A stretch of 64,000 bases of DNA from Lachnospiraceae bacterium (GTDB lineage: Bacteria > Bacillota > Clostridia > Lachnospirales > Lachnospiraceae), in assembly GCA_015057275.1 (NCBI GenBank), contig SVEO01000001.1, forward strand, positions 62,001-126,000, given 5' to 3'. Position numbers and translations under genes: made by a program. The notes beneath the pieces are model-generated. The model did no database searches. It was not told the DNA's origin and saw only the letters and a list, made by a program, of their open reading frames with translations. Positions within the stretch are counted from its first letter, which is position 1. The number at the start of each line of letters is the position of its first letter. Below, piece after piece: positions 8,068 through 20,025 of the stretch.

Positions 8068-10377
8068 TTACACCCGTAACTTGCCGACACAGATCTGCAC
8101 AGCCTCACCAGTCATGTAAATGTCGTTATTTTCAACGTCATATGTGATTTCAAGTGTGCCGCCACGCATCATCACATTCACTTTGTTGGAAAGTCGTCCG
8201 GTGCGTACGCCGGCCGCTACCACCGCGCAAGCTCCCGTGCCGCACGCCATCGTCTCGCCCGAGCCACGTTCCCACACACGCATGCGTACGTTGTTACGGT
8301 CAACTATCTCGATGAATTCCGTGTTCACACGTTCCGGGAACATTTCGTGGCATTCAAATTTCGGTCCAATTTTTGCCAGTTCCAATGCGTCAATGTCTTC
8401 CGTAAAGATCACACAATGCGGATTCCCCATCGACATGCAGGTGCCGCAATATTTTACGCCGGATTCCAGTTCAACCGGCAGCTCACCGTCCATAAATACC
8501 GGATGTTCGCTGATGACCGGCACGTTCGCCGCCTCGAATTCCGGATGTCCCATATATACGGTCGCTTTCGTAATTTCATCTCCTTCGTGGATTAAATCCA
8601 CTTCGCGCAAGCCACTCTTTGTTTCAATGACCATGTGTTCCTTTTCAATACCCGCGTGCTCGTACATGAACTTCGCCAGGCAGCGGATTCCGTTGCCACA
8701 CATTGCACCTTCGGAACCATCTGCATTAAACATGCGCATTCTGCCATCTGTACCTTCTGTTTGCGCATCATCAAGCACAATCAAGCCATCTGCACCGATA
8801 CCCTTGCTCTTGTCGCTTACTTTAATCGACAAAGCCTGCAAAAACGCATTCTCATAATTTTTGCCACGTACATCCATGTAAATGTACGGATTACCACAGC
8901 CGTGCAACTTTACAAAATTCATTTCGCGCTTTAAATAAGAAAGAATCGCTTCTTTGTCATTATAAGGGTAACGCACTCCTTTGATTTCCTGATAATCCTC
9001 ATGCCCTTTCCCAAAAACAACGATAATGTCGTTTTCCTGCGCATGATCTATTGCGTAGTAAATCGCTTCCTTACGGTCCGGAATTTCAATATATTTTCCA
9101 TTTGTCTTCGCAAGTCCAATCTTAATATCGTTGAAGATGTCGGCAATCTCCTCATTTCTCGGATTATCGGCAGTGAGTACCGACAAATCCGCCATCTTAC
9201 CGCAAAGCTCGCCTACCTCGTATCTGCGCACCTTTGAGCGGTTGCCGCCAAGACCGTACACGCAAATGATACGGTTCGGATTGTATTCCTTGATTGTCGT
9301 TAACAGGCTTTCTACGCTCATCGCATTGTGCGCGTAATCGACCATAATGGTAAATTTCGGTGAAATATCCACCAGCTCGACGCGCCCCGGCACGCGGATA
9401 TTTTTCAATGCGTGAGTCATTGCCTCGATCGGAATGTCTAAATGCCAGCCGATCGCCAGTGCAGTCAGACAGTTGTACACACTGAATCTGCCCGGAATGC
9501 ATGTTTTTACGTGGCAATTCAGTACGCCTTCCACGTCAAATTCTACACCGAGCACACCGCTCTTGCGCACAAGCTTCTGATTCGCGCCGCGCAAATCCGC
9601 ATCCGCATCAAAGCCGTAAGTTTTCAACTCACAAGTGTGTCCCTCGGTCACTCCCTGCCAATACTCGCTGTCGCGATTGATGATGCCGACTTTACACTGA
9701 CGGAACAGCAGGCTCTTGCAATACAGATATTCCGCCATGTCTGCGTGCTCGTTTGGCCCAATATGGTCAGAAGAAAAGTTCGTAAAAATACCGTAATCAA
9801 ATAAAACACCGGCCACACGGTCCATCTTCATACCCTGTGAGGAAACTTCCATAATACAATACTCGCAGCCCGCCTCGACCATTTTCGCAAACAGGCGCTG
9901 CACCTCATACGATTCCGGCGTTGTGTTGGATGTCTTTACAATTCCCTTGTCAATCACAGCTCCAATCGTGCCGATGACACCAACCTTTTTTCCTGCCATT
10001 TCCAGCATTGCCTGCACCATGTAGCTGGTTGTCGTCTTACCCTTCGTACCGGTGATACCGATTAACGTCATCTTTTCCGCCGGTTTGCCGAAATATGCCG
10101 CAGCCATGTAAGATAACGCCTTTCTTGCGTTCTCAACCTTTACCACGGTCACATTCGCCGGTACCTGTACATCTTTTGTGACTACAATCGCCGCCGCACC
10201 TTTCTCTGCCACCTGCGGAATAAAATCGTGCGCATCGACTGTTGTCCCGCTGATGCAGAGAAACACGCAGCCCACGCTTGCCTTTCTGGAATCATATACT
10301 AATTCTGTTACATCGGTATCCGTTGTCCCTTGTAACACTTCATATGTAATCTCGCTTAATAACTCTTTTAATAACAT
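8068..10377 (-). CDS. MurE-DapF fusion: UDP-MurNAc-tripeptide synthetase (N-term) + diaminopimelate epimerase (C-term)
   Basis: MurE: GITGTKGKTTTSYM, TTPESYEVQ, DNPRNEE. DapF begins MNFVKLHGCGNPYIYMD (ATG at 8922), AMCGNGIRC, MACGTGACAVV. No stop codon between. Start taken as MLLKELL after SD. Confidence 0.92.
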   Translation of the reverse strand: MLLKELLSEITYEVLQGTTDTDVTELVYDSRKASVGCVFLCISGTTVDAHDFIPQVAEKGAAAIVVTKDVQVPANVTVVKVENARKALSYMAAAYFGKPAEKMTLIGITGTKGKTTTSYMVQAMLEMAGKKVGVIGTIGAVIDKGIVKTSNTTPESYEVQRLFAKMVEAGCEYCIMEVSSQGMKMDRVAGVLFDYGIFTNFSSDHIGPNEHADMAEYLYCKSLLFRQCKVGIINRDSEYWQGVTEGHTCELKTYGFDADADLRGANQKLVRKSGVLGVEFDVEGVLNCHVKTCIPGRFSVYNCLTALAIGWHLDIPIEAMTHALKNIRVPGRVELVDISPKFTIMVDYAHNAMSVESLLTTIKEYNPNRIICVYGLGGNRSKVRRYEVGELCGKMADLSVLTADNPRNEEIADIFNDIKIGLAKTNGKYIEIPDRKEAIYYAIDHAQENDIIVVFGKGHEDYQEIKGVRYPYNDKEAILSYLKREMNFVKLHGCGNPYIYMDVRGKNYENAFLQALSIKVSDKSKGIGADGLIVLDDAQTEGTDGRMRMFNADGSEGAMCGNGIRCLAKFMYEHAGIEKEHMVIETKSGLREVDLIHEGDEITKATVYMGHPEFEAANVPVISEHPVFMDGELPVELESGVKYCGTCMSMGNPHCVIFTEDIDALELAKIGPKFECHEMFPERVNTEFIEIVDRNNVRMRVWERGSGETMACGTGACAVVAAGVRTGRLSNKVNVMMRGGTLEITYDVENNDIYMTGEAVQICVGKLRV

Positions 10378-10626
10378 ACGAATCTCCATTCCGCCCTGTC
10401 GGGCTCCATTCTCATACTTTGCCAAACATTAACTGATCATAACACCTACGGATTTCTCCGTTTTTAACTCTAACATTGTTAGTATACCATACATTTTTAA
10501 CAAGTAAAATACTGTTTTTGGGGAAATATATTGTAAATTGTTCGCTTGCTTTCTTCCTATATCTATGTTATTATCATGACAATTGGAAAATTGGAATCGT
10601 AGATAAAACGCAGAAAGGACTACAAC

Positions 10627-12738
10627 ATGACAGAAGTATTAAACGTGGAAGAAATCTTTGGGCACAATGTCTTTACGCTTGGTAAAATGCGAGAAAGACT
10701 ACCGAAAAAGGTTTTTGCTGAAGTTAAAAAAGTTATGGAAACAGGCGGCGAATTATCGCTTGCTACTGCAGACATTGTGGCAAAGGCCATGAAGGATTGG
10801 GCTGTGGAGAACGGCGCAACACATTATACACACTGGTTCCAACCTCTGACCGGTATTACCGCAGAAAAGCATGACTCCTTTGTGACGCTTGCAGACGAGG
10901 AAGGCCGTATGTTGATGGAGTTCTCCGGCAAAGAATTAATTAAGGGCGAATCCGATGCATCCTCATTTCCTTCGGGCGGTTTGCGCTCCACCTTTGAGGC
11001 CCGCGGATACACCGCATGGGACTGCACTTCCCCTGCATTTTTAAAAGAAGGTGCGACTGGTGTTGTTTTATGTATCCCAACCGCTTTCTGCTCCCATAAT
11101 GGTGAAGCATTAGACAAAAAAACACCGCTTCTTCGTTCGATGGAAGCGCTTGATAAGCAGGCGTTGCGTGTTGTTCGCCTGTTCGGCAACACCGAGGCAA
11201 CTAAGGTAACTCCTTCAGTCGGCCCGGAGCAGGAATATTTCCTTGTTGACCGCCAGAAATATTTACAGAGAAAAGATTTAATTTATGCCGGCCGTACCCT
11301 TTTTGGTGCACCTGCACCAAAAGGTCAGGAGATGGACGACCACTACTACGGCACCATCCGCGAACGTATCGGCGCATATATGAAGGATCTCAATATTGAG
11401 TTGTGGAAGCTCGGCGTTACTGCGAAAACGCAGCACAACGAAGTTGCTCCGGCGCAGCACGAACTGGCTCCGATTTTTGATAGCGCTAACGTAGCCGTTG
11501 ACCACAATCAGTTGGTAATGGAAATAATGAAAAAAGTAGCTGTCCGTCACGGTTTGACCTGTTTGTTACACGAAAAGCCATTCGCAGGTGTAAACGGTTC
11601 CGGCAAGCACAACAACTGGTCCTTATCGACTGACAACGGTGTGAACCTGCTTGATCCGGGCGATACACCGAACGAGAACATTCAGTTCTTATTCGTCCTT
11701 GCTTGTATTTTACGTGCAGTTGATAAGCATGCAGATTTGCTCCGTCAGTCCGCTTCTGTCGTTGGTAATGACCAGCGTCTGGGCGCACACGAAGCTCCGC
11801 CGGCGATTATTTCCGTATTCCTCGGCGACCAGTTACAGGACGTGGTAAATCAGTTAGTTGCAACCGGTAATGCAACCTCACACATTGAAGGCGGTGTATT
11901 ACAGACTGGTGTGGGCACGCTTCCTGATTTAAAGAAAGATGCGACTGACCGTAACAGAACCTCGCCGTTCGCATTTACAGGTAACAAGTTTGAATTCCGT
12001 ATGGTTGGCTCCTCCGATTCGGTCGGCAGCCCAAATACCACAATCAATGCGATTGTTGCAGAAGCATTCTGCGAGGCTTGCGATGAATTAGAGGCGGCGG
12101 AAGATTTCGAGCTTGCTTGCCATGACTTAATCAAGCGTTACATGACCGAACATCAAAGAATTATTTTCAATGGAAATGGCTACTCACAGGAATGGGTGGA
12201 GGAAGCAGCGCGCAGAGGCCTGCCAAACATTGCATCGATGGTCGATGCGGTCGAAACGCTGACCACCGAAAAGTCTATCCGCCTGTTTGAAAAGTTCGGC
12301 ATTTTCACAGAGGCTGAGCTTGTATCCAGAGCCGAGATTTTATATGAGACATATTCAAAGACCATCAACATCGAAGCTTTGACGATGATTGATATGGCTT
12401 CCAAGCAGATTATCCCTGCGGTAGCGAAGTTCACAAAATCAATGGCAGACACGGTAAATTCCGTAGTCGCTGCCGGACTTGAACCGGTCGCACAGAAGGA
12501 AATGCTCACAGAGGCAAACGCATTGCTCACAGAGGCAAAGGCAGCGCTCAACACATTAGTGAAGGTTCGCGCCGAAGGTGCTGCAATGGGCGAAGGCAAG
12601 ACACGAGCTTATTTCTACAAGGATTCCGTTGTGACTGCGATGGATGCGCTTCGAGCTCCGGTTGACAAGTTAGAGATGATTGTTGACAAGGAAATGTGGC
12701 CGATGCCAAGCTACGGCGATTTAATTTTTGAAGTTTAA
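10627..12738 (+). CDS. glnN: Type III glutamine synthetase
   Basis: 703 aa; [47 protein letters not shown]. Confidence 0.95.
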   Translation: MTEVLNVEEIFGHNVFTLGKMRERLPKKVFAEVKKVMETGGELSLATADIVAKAMKDWAVENGATHYTHWFQPLTGITAEKHDSFVTLADEEGRMLMEFSGKELIKGESDASSFPSGGLRSTFEARGYTAWDCTSPAFLKEGATGVVLCIPTAFCSHNGEALDKKTPLLRSMEALDKQALRVVRLFGNTEATKVTPSVGPEQEYFLVDRQKYLQRKDLIYAGRTLFGAPAPKGQEMDDHYYGTIRERIGAYMKDLNIELWKLGVTAKTQHNEVAPAQHELAPIFDSANVAVDHNQLVMEIMKKVAVRHGLTCLLHEKPFAGVNGSGKHNNWSLSTDNGVNLLDPGDTPNENIQFLFVLACILRAVDKHADLLRQSASVVGNDQRLGAHEAPPAIISVFLGDQLQDVVNQLVATGNATSHIEGGVLQTGVGTLPDLKKDATDRNRTSPFAFTGNKFEFRMVGSSDSVGSPNTTINAIVAEAFCEACDELEAAEDFELACHDLIKRYMTEHQRIIFNGNGYSQEWVEEAARRGLPNIASMVDAVETLTTEKSIRLFEKFGIFTEAELVSRAEILYETYSKTINIEALTMIDMASKQIIPAVAKFTKSMADTVNSVVAAGLEPVAQKEMLTEANALLTEAKAALNTLVKVRAEGAAMGEGKTRAYFYKDSVVTAMDALRAPVDKLEMIVDKEMWPMPSYGDLIFEV

Positions 12739-12754
12739 TAAGTTACATAGTGAT

Positions 12755-12785
12755 GGGCCGGTAAATTTACCGGCCCTCTCTTTTC
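12755..12785 (+). terminator. Terminator of glnN
   Basis: gggccggtaaatttaccggccctctctttt. Confidence 0.8.
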
Positions 12786-12871
12786 TTTTCCTCACACATA
12801 TGGTATCATTTATATAGTTATGATTTACTGCACAAGCTGACGTATTCGCTTGAGGCCCAAGGAGGCAAGTT

Positions 12872-13678
12872 ATGAAATATAAAGTATTAGTATTAGATAT
12901 TGATGGGACACTGCGTACGAGCGACAAACGCATTACAAAGACAAATTATGACGCCATTCAGAAATTGATGAACGACGGTGTAAAGGTTGTGATTGCTTCC
13001 GGCCGCCCGACATACGGCGTGGTACCGACCGCAAAGGAGTTGGGACTTGATAAGAAAAATGGCTACATTCTTTCCTTTAACGGCGGTGTCATTACCAATT
13101 GCACAACCGGAGAGAGATTATGCGACTACACGCTTCCGACCGGTACTATCGCCCGTATCGGCGCGTTTGCCGCAAAGCATGGTTGCAATATGTTAAGTTA
13201 TGACGGTGATCGCATTATTACGGATAATCCGGACAATCCGTTCGCCGCACTTGAATCGCGTATCTGCGCTCTGCCAATGACGGAAGTTCTCGATTGGCAT
13301 ACCTATGATAACCTTGCTGCCAACAAATGCATGATTCTCCATGAAGGTCACATATTAGAACATTTAGAGCCGATTGCACAAGCAGAATTTGGCGCAGAGA
13401 TGAACGTGTTCCGCTCTGAGCCGTTTTTCCTTGAAATCGTACCGAAGGGCATCGACAAGGCGCGTTCCCTAGCCATTCTTCTCGAAAAATTCGGTCTAAC
13501 GAAGGACGACATGGTGGCATGTGGTGATGGATTCAACGATTTATCAATGATTCAATTTGCCGGCATGGGTGTAGCCATGGCCAATGCTCAACCACAGGTC
13601 AAAGAAGTTGCCGATTTCATCACACTGTCAAATGATGAAGACGGGGTTGCCTACGCGATTAAAAAGCTGTTTTATTAG
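12872..13678 (+). CDS. Cof-type HAD-IIB family hydrolase
   Basis: VLDIDGTLRTSDKRIT, VVIASGRP, GDGFNDLSMIQFAGMGVAMANA. Confidence 0.92.
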   Translation: MKYKVLVLDIDGTLRTSDKRITKTNYDAIQKLMNDGVKVVIASGRPTYGVVPTAKELGLDKKNGYILSFNGGVITNCTTGERLCDYTLPTGTIARIGAFAAKHGCNMLSYDGDRIITDNPDNPFAALESRICALPMTEVLDWHTYDNLAANKCMILHEGHILEHLEPIAQAEFGAEMNVFRSEPFFLEIVPKGIDKARSLAILLEKFGLTKDDMVACGDGFNDLSMIQFAGMGVAMANAQPQVKEVADFITLSNDEDGVAYAIKKLFY

Positions 13679-13686
13679 TTTATGAA

Positions 13687-13722
13687 AGAGGCTGTGGTTA
13701 TGTAGTGCCACAGCCTCTTTTT
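13687..13722. terminator. Terminator between convergent HAD hydrolase and GH43 genes
   Basis: gaggctgtggttatgtagtgccacagcctctttttc. Confidence 0.75.
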
Positions 13723-13727
13723 CATTT

Positions 13728-14672
13728 CTAGTATTCAAATACCGGTCTGCCGTCTGCGTCAAATTTCACTTCCATCACACGTGCATGGCGATTCGGATCA
13801 TACAGCGGGTCACCGACAATTTCTTCGTATGGACGCGCATGATAGATGCACAGCGGTGTCACACCATCCTCCGCTACCGTAAAGCTGTTGTGTCCCGGTC
13901 CGTAAATCTTCTTTTCATAATCGGTCTTAAGTACCGGATATCTCGATTTCTTCCATGAGTTGCGGTCCAACAGGTCTGCATCCTCATCAGCCTCCATCAT
14001 ACCCATACAGTAGCATGCACCGGTCGCGCTGGCGGAGAAAGTAATGAAAATCTTGCCGGCATTCTTGATGACAGCCGGGCCTTCATTTACCCAAAAATCA
14101 ACTCTTTCCCAGTCATAGTCCGGCGTTGTGAGCATAAACTGCGGTGTCTTAAGTTTCGTCGGCGATTCCATTTCTGCCAAATACAAATTGGATGCCGCGA
14201 ACTGACCGCCTGTTTTTTCTGCCCAACAAAAGTAACGCTTCCCTTTGTTTTCAAATACAGTTGCGTCAAGCGAGAAGTCGATAAACGTCTTGTCGTCACC
14301 ATCTGCCGCTTGCATCATGCCGCGTTCTACCCACTCGTCGGTCAACGGATTCTGTCCAAGGCACTCTAAAACATACGGACGTAATCTCCAAATGTCATCT
14401 ACCTTGCTGCCGGCAAAGTAAACGAACCACTTGCCATCCAGATAATGAAGCTCCGGTGCCCAAATGTGCTGGCTCATCTCGCCGCTCTCGTGCTTCTTCC
14501 AAATCATAAATGTTTCCGCGTCCTGTAATTCTGCAATTGTCTTCGCGCGACGTAACTCAATACCGTCATACGCTGGAACCGATCCGGTAAAATAATAGTA
14601 ACCGTCCGTGTGGCGATACACATACGGATCTGCACGTTGCAAAACAATTGGATTTGTATACTCTTTGTTCAT
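13728..14672 (-). CDS. Glycoside hydrolase family 43-like protein
   Basis: NPIVLQRADPYVYRHTDGYYYFTGS, HIWAPELHYLDGKWFVYFA, GPGHNSFTVAEDG. Confidence 0.88.
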   Translation of the reverse strand: MNKEYTNPIVLQRADPYVYRHTDGYYYFTGSVPAYDGIELRRAKTIAELQDAETFMIWKKHESGEMSQHIWAPELHYLDGKWFVYFAGSKVDDIWRLRPYVLECLGQNPLTDEWVERGMMQAADGDDKTFIDFSLDATVFENKGKRYFCWAEKTGGQFAASNLYLAEMESPTKLKTPQFMLTTPDYDWERVDFWVNEGPAVIKNAGKIFITFSASATGACYCMGMMEADEDADLLDRNSWKKSRYPVLKTDYEKKIYGPGHNSFTVAEDGVTPLCIYHARPYEEIVGDPLYDPNRHARVMEVKFDADGRPVFEY

Positions 14673-14697
14673 AAATTCATGTCCTCCATGTTGATTT

Positions 14698-15939
14698 TTA
14701 TTCTGAAATCCCAAAAGCTGTCTCGTAGATTGTTCTGGAATTTTGCCATCTTCCTTCTTCGGTATCGTTTAAAACAACACATATTACTGTTTTTCCGTCA
14801 TATGTAGCACTTGAAACGAGGCATTTGCCCGCCGCACTCGTGCTGCCGGTCTTTAAGCCGGTCACATACGAAAGATAATATTCACCGTCCGGATTCATCA
14901 GCTCGTTTGTCGAGCTGTACGTAACGTCCTCGCCAGTCACGGAAACAATGCGTTTCTTATATGTACTGCAAATCACGCTCAGGCGCATGTCCTCAATTGC
15001 CCACTGCGCGATACGTGCCATGTCTGCCGCGCATGTATATTGTCCGTCGGCCGTAACGCCGTCCGGTGTCATAAAATGTGTATTTACAAGGCCCATATAG
15101 CCCACATTTTCATTCATCAAATCAATAAACTTGCTAACTGCCTCATCAATGGAAAGCGTGTCATCACCGGCCGCTTTTCTGCCGGCTGCCACCGCAATCG
15201 TATAGGCCGCGTCATTGCCTGACGGTACCATCAGCGCGTAAAGCATGTCCTCAAAGGTAAGCTGCTGCCCCTGCTTTAAAGCTGCCACGCTCGACCCGCC
15301 GTCAATCAGCTCAATTTCTTCGCCGACGGTGATGATATCCGAAAAATTCAAATATTCCATCGCGGTCAAAGCTGTCATAATTTTTGTCGTGCTGGCCGGT
15401 CCGGTTTTCGTGTACGCATTTTTCTGCAACAACACCTTGCCGGCTGTCGCATCAATTACAAACAGATGCTTCGTTGATAAATCAGCCAGAAAATCTTCCG
15501 TAAAACCTGCACCTGCATACAAATCGCCAAGCTCCGTCGCCCCGGCTTCTACGCTGCCGCCCGACTCGCCGCCTGTGGAGCTCTCCTCCTCTTTAATCTC
15601 GCCTTCGCCGGCACTCTGCTCCGGTGCTTCCGGCACAATCTCATTCGCATAGGTCAACTCAGAAAATTTAATTACCGTGCCGTCCGGCTTCGTCGGAATC
15701 TCAGTCGTCGTTTCCTCCGGTGTGGTTTCTTCACCGCCACTTTGAACACCGGCTGCTTCTTGCTTATTTTGATTATCCTGCTTATTATTACTGAAATTAC
15801 CAATGACTGCCGCAATCACAACGCCAATCAACACAATCATGATAATTCCCATGAAAAACTGAATCATGCGCTGGATGCGTCTTTGTCTTCTCTTTTTTGC
15901 CTTTCGCTCAGCCACAGTCTGTTGTTTGCTTTCGTTCAT
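14698..15939 (-). CDS. D-alanyl-D-alanine carboxypeptidase (S11), membrane anchored
   Basis: PASTTKIMTALTAMEYL (SxxK), SGNDAAYTIAVAAG (SxN), TGLKTGSTSAAGKCLV (KTG); start at MNESKQQ with SD aggagtagggg. Confidence 0.92.
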   Translation of the reverse strand: MNESKQQTVAERKAKKRRQRRIQRMIQFFMGIIMIVLIGVVIAAVIGNFSNNKQDNQNKQEAAGVQSGGEETTPEETTTEIPTKPDGTVIKFSELTYANEIVPEAPEQSAGEGEIKEEESSTGGESGGSVEAGATELGDLYAGAGFTEDFLADLSTKHLFVIDATAGKVLLQKNAYTKTGPASTTKIMTALTAMEYLNFSDIITVGEEIELIDGGSSVAALKQGQQLTFEDMLYALMVPSGNDAAYTIAVAAGRKAAGDDTLSIDEAVSKFIDLMNENVGYMGLVNTHFMTPDGVTADGQYTCAADMARIAQWAIEDMRLSVICSTYKKRIVSVTGEDVTYSSTNELMNPDGEYYLSYVTGLKTGSTSAAGKCLVSSATYDGKTVICVVLNDTEEGRWQNSRTIYETAFGISE

Positions 15940-15946
15940 TTCTCCC

Positions 15947-16450
15947 CTACTCCTCCTGCTCCGGAATTTCCTCCGGAAAATTTTCTTCAAAAATACGCAC
16001 AGCCATCTTGATTAGCTCCGGGCATGGGCGCTTTTTGTAATACTCCTGCGTCCGCTCAGCCGGCACATGCGTCTCTGCCTGCTTCTCTTTGTCGGTCAGT
16101 CCGAGTAATTCTTTACAGATAATAGAGCCGTTTTGCCCGCGGAACTGTCCTGCCAGTTTCTGCACTGCCTGATAATTACGCGCCTTCTGCTGTGGGTCCT
16201 TCTCCTTCACCTGTCCGGTTTCCATCCCCACCGCCATCAGCATGCCGGATACCGCACCGCACACCTCTCGCATGCGTCCCATGCCTCCGCCAAAAGATGC
16301 CGACAGACGCAGCGCCAGCTCATGCTCGATACCGTAACGGTCCGCAAGTGCCACAAAGACTGCCTGTGCACAGTTATACCCTTCATAAAACAGCTTTTCT
16401 GCTTCTGCCTCACGTACGCTCATGACCCGCGTGTCTTCATTATACATCAA
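15947..16450 (-). CDS. C_GCAxxG_C_C family protein
   Basis: GYNCAQAVFVAL..SFGGGMGRMREVCGAVSGMLMAVG. Confidence 0.88.
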   Translation of the reverse strand: MMYNEDTRVMSVREAEAEKLFYEGYNCAQAVFVALADRYGIEHELALRLSASFGGGMGRMREVCGAVSGMLMAVGMETGQVKEKDPQQKARNYQAVQKLAGQFRGQNGSIICKELLGLTDKEKQAETHVPAERTQEYYKKRPCPELIKMAVRIFEENFPEEIPEQEE

Positions 16451-16485
16451 AATTCCCCTCCTGTATATTTCTCTTGATGAAAAAT

Positions 16486-19400
16486 TTACTCTTTTTTACT
16501 CAAATTTGCAATTTCGGTAATTATCGTCAGCATTTGCTCAAATCGCGCCTGTTCATCCTGAAATGCTTTGCGCGGAATATAATGAAAATACGGCTCTTTT
16601 TCGTTCTTAAAACGCATCTCACCGTTGTATTTCTTGATTAACTCCGGTATGCGCTCGGTCACTACCGGTATGCCGGTGTGCACATAAAAACGATACTCCT
16701 CGCGGTTGCCGCGCACTTCGGTAATACCGGCCGCATGAGCTGCGGTTCTTAGTTCAGAAATAGATAATAAGTTGCGTACCGGACGTGGCATTTCGCCGAA
16801 ACGATCCAACAGTTCATCTTCAATTTCCTCGCGGTCCCGAGCGTGTGCCATGCCGGCAATCTTCTTGTACATGTCGAGCTTGAGCGATTCATTCTTAATA
16901 TATGTGGCTGGAATGTAAGCATCAATACTCATTTCCACATTTGTCTCAAAATCCAGCGGCCTTGCCTCGCCCTTGGCTGTAAGCACCGCTTCATTTAACA
17001 TTTTACAGTATAAATCGTAACCGACCGCCTCCATGTGTCCGTGTTGCTCCGCACCGAGCAAATTTCCTGCCCCGCGGAGTTCTAAATCGCGCATGGAAAT
17101 CTTAAATCCGCTGCCAAGTTCAGTAAACTCACGAATCGCACTCAAGCGCTTCTCCGCTACCTCTTTTAACATTTTATCTCTGCGATAAAGCATAAATGCA
17201 TAAGCGGTTCGGTTCGAACGGCCGATACGTCCGCGCAACTGGTAAAGCTGAGACAAGCCAAACGTGTCCGCATCGTGAATAATCATCGTGTTAGCATTGG
17301 CAATGTCCAGGCCGGTCTCCACAATCGTCGTTGAAACAAGTACATCAATCTCGCCCTGAATAAAATCGTACATAATGCGCTCCAACTGCCGCTCGGACAT
17401 CTGTCCGTGAGCATATACCACATTTGCATCCGGCACAAGTTTTGAAATCTCACCCGCCACCATGTCAATGTTGTTCACACGGTTGTACACATAATATACC
17501 TGTCCGCCGCGCGCCAGCTCACGGTTAATTGCCTCACGCACCATTTCTTCGTTATATTCCATTACATACGTCTGAATCGGCAGGCGGTCGACCGGCGGCT
17601 CCTCAAGCACACTCATGTCACGGATGCCGATTAAGCTCATATGGAGTGTACGCGGAATCGGTGTCGCTGTCAATGTGAGTACATCAATATTTTTACGCAA
17701 CTGTTTGATTTTTTCTTTGTGCGTCACGCCGAAGCGCTGTTCCTCATCGACAATCAGCAGTCCCAAATCTTTGTATGCCACATCTTTGGACAATACTCGG
17801 TGCGTGCCGATGACGACATCCACATACCCGGATTTCAAGCCGGCAATCGTCTTTTTCTGCTGTGCCGGCGTGCGGAAACGGGAAAGCATCTCGATACGGA
17901 CCGGATAGTCCTTGAATCGCTGCACGAAGTTTGTGTAATGCTGCTGCGCGAGAATCGTGGTCGGCACAAGCATTACCACCTGCTTGCCCTCCTGCACTGC
18001 CTTGAACGCGCCGCGGATGGCGATTTCGGTCTTGCCGTAGCCCACGTCTCCGCAAATCAGACGGTCCATCATCTTCTTGGATTCCATATCCTGCTTCATC
18101 GCTTCGATAGCGTTTAACTGGTCCTCTGTTTCCTCGAACGGGAACATTTCCTCAAATTCGCGCTGCCAAACCGTATCTTTGCCAAACTGGTAGCCCTCCT
18201 GCTTTTGGCGAATGGCGTACAGTTCAATCAGCTCATTTGCTATATTTTTCACAGCGGTGCGCACGCGTGACTTCGTCTTATGCCACTCCTGTCCACCGAG
18301 CTTGTTCAGTTTTATTTTCGCGCCGTCCGCATCGCCGCCGGCATACTTCTGTATACGGTCAAGCTGCGTCGTCTTCACGTAAAGATTTCCGCCGTCGCTG
18401 TAGGAAATCTTAATGTAATCGAGCGTCACACGGTCGACCTCGATTTTCTCGATGCCCTGATAAATACCGAGGCCATGGTTTTCATGAATCACGTAATCGC
18501 CGACAGTCAGCTCGGCAAAATCGTGAATGTTCGTGCCGCTGTAGGCGTGCTGACGCTTTTTCTTCTTTTTCTTTTCGACCGGGAAGATGTCGGTCTCGGC
18601 AATGACTACAAATTTAATCTGCGGATATTCAAAACCCTTGCCAATGTAACCGTAGGCCGTCATCACTTCGCGTGGCTGCAGTACACGGTCCGGCGACTCC
18701 GAATAAAAAGCCGGAATATCAAAATCCTGCAGATTCTTCGCCAAACGTGCTGCTCTCGTGCGCGACGCTGACAAAATAACTACGCTGTAGCCTTTCCTGC
18801 GGTAGCGCTTTAAATCCTCCGCCATCATATCGAACTGACTGTTGTACGAATTGACCGACTGCACCTGCACCGGGAAGCTCTCCGCCACGGACAATTCTTT
18901 AATCTTCTGACCGAGCAGATTGCAGGCTACCGTATGCTCATGTTCTAGCGCCGCAAACACTTCGCGGCCGCTGACAAGCACCTCCGCCTGCTTCGGCAGC
19001 ATGTAGCCTTTCTCCAAGCGGTGCACCACGCTTTCGCGGAATTCCTTTTCCACCGTCTCGCTTTTTTCGGCCAGACGCGCGGTTTCATCTAGGAAATACA
19101 CCGTTTCCTCGGTCGGAAAATACGATAAGAGACTGACAAATTCATTACCGAAATACGGAAGAAATTTGTCGAAATTCGTCCCTGCCACTGAAATTTCTAA
19201 CGCTGTCACAAATTCCTTTACTTCCACGCTTAAGCGGTGCGCCTCCTCGTTTTTCATTTCTTTTCGCAGCGCGGCCTCACATTTTTTCTCCTCCGCCTGA
19301 ATACGCTCGATACCTTCGCGAATTTCCTGTGTCGTAAACACGTACTCGGATGCCGGATAAAGCGTAAACATCTCGATATTCTCGATGCTCCGCTGGCTCT

Positions 19401-20016
19401 CCGGGTCGAATGTCTTAATCAAATCAATCTCATCGTCAAATAAATCAATACGGTACGGCACTTCCTCGGTCGTCGGGAAAATGTCAACGATACTTCCGCG
19501 CACGGCAAATTGCCCAGGCATCTCTACCTGAGCTGTTTTTTCATATCCTAATTGCACGAGCTTCTTCGTGTATGCGGTAAGCTCCATCTGCTCGCCCACG
19601 CAAAACGTGAGCGTATTTTCCTGCAATGTGTGAAGCGGGAGCAAACGGTCCATCAGACCGTCAATCGTCGTGATAACGGTCGTCTTTTCGCCTTCTAATA
19701 TGCTACGGAACACCTGCATACGCTCCTGCAACAGCAGCTGTCCTCTGGCATCTGCGCCCATAAAAATAAAATCCTTCGCCGGATAATAGTAGGCGTGCTT
19801 GTCATAAAAGCGGTACTCCGAAAGCAATTCCCTCGCGCGCTGCTCGCTATAGGTAATTACCATCTGATACTTTTTCTCACGACCGAGCTGACTAAGAAAA
19901 TGTACCATCTGCGACTCTTTGCAGCCAACAAGTTGGAACGCCCCCGGCTTTTTTAATCGCTCCTTCGCATTTGCAAATGCTTCCAAACCGAGCAATGGTT
20001 GATATAATGTTTCCAT
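16486..20016 (-). CDS. mfd: Transcription-repair coupling factor
   Basis: 1176 aa; CID-like domain, [41 protein letters not shown]. Confidence 0.97.
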   Translation of the reverse strand: METLYQPLLGLEAFANAKERLKKPGAFQLVGCKESQMVHFLSQLGREKKYQMVITYSEQRARELLSEYRFYDKHAYYYPAKDFIFMGADARGQLLLQERMQVFRSILEGEKTTVITTIDGLMDRLLPLHTLQENTLTFCVGEQMELTAYTKKLVQLGYEKTAQVEMPGQFAVRGSIVDIFPTTEEVPYRIDLFDDEIDLIKTFDPESQRSIENIEMFTLYPASEYVFTTQEIREGIERIQAEEKKCEAALRKEMKNEEAHRLSVEVKEFVTALEISVAGTNFDKFLPYFGNEFVSLLSYFPTEETVYFLDETARLAEKSETVEKEFRESVVHRLEKGYMLPKQAEVLVSGREVFAALEHEHTVACNLLGQKIKELSVAESFPVQVQSVNSYNSQFDMMAEDLKRYRRKGYSVVILSASRTRAARLAKNLQDFDIPAFYSESPDRVLQPREVMTAYGYIGKGFEYPQIKFVVIAETDIFPVEKKKKKKRQHAYSGTNIHDFAELTVGDYVIHENHGLGIYQGIEKIEVDRVTLDYIKISYSDGGNLYVKTTQLDRIQKYAGGDADGAKIKLNKLGGQEWHKTKSRVRTAVKNIANELIELYAIRQKQEGYQFGKDTVWQREFEEMFPFEETEDQLNAIEAMKQDMESKKMMDRLICGDVGYGKTEIAIRGAFKAVQEGKQVVMLVPTTILAQQHYTNFVQRFKDYPVRIEMLSRFRTPAQQKKTIAGLKSGYVDVVIGTHRVLSKDVAYKDLGLLIVDEEQRFGVTHKEKIKQLRKNIDVLTLTATPIPRTLHMSLIGIRDMSVLEEPPVDRLPIQTYVMEYNEEMVREAINRELARGGQVYYVYNRVNNIDMVAGEISKLVPDANVVYAHGQMSERQLERIMYDFIQGEIDVLVSTTIVETGLDIANANTMIIHDADTFGLSQLYQLRGRIGRSNRTAYAFMLYRRDKMLKEVAEKRLSAIREFTELGSGFKISMRDLELRGAGNLLGAEQHGHMEAVGYDLYCKMLNEAVLTAKGEARPLDFETNVEMSIDAYIPATYIKNESLKLDMYKKIAGMAHARDREEIEDELLDRFGEMPRPVRNLLSISELRTAAHAAGITEVRGNREEYRFYVHTGIPVVTERIPELIKKYNGEMRFKNEKEPYFHYIPRKAFQDEQARFEQMLTIITEIANLSKKE

Positions 20017-20025
20017 AGCTATCCT

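Noticed and set aside
8120-8857. 245-aa plus-strand ORF opposite dapF
   Set aside because: Ser/Pro-rich antisense shadow of the DapF coding region
10426-10626. Possible glutamine riboswitch upstream of glnN
   Set aside because: No recognisable glnA-motif conserved elements; only AT-rich promoter-like sequence
18535-18570. Poly-Lys insertion in Mfd ([16 protein letters not shown])
   Set aside because: Probably a surface-loop variation in an otherwise normal Mfd; no evidence of separate function
17641-18771. Antisense ORFs within mfd
   Set aside because: Overlap conserved helicase motifs on the opposite strand; no independent coding evidence
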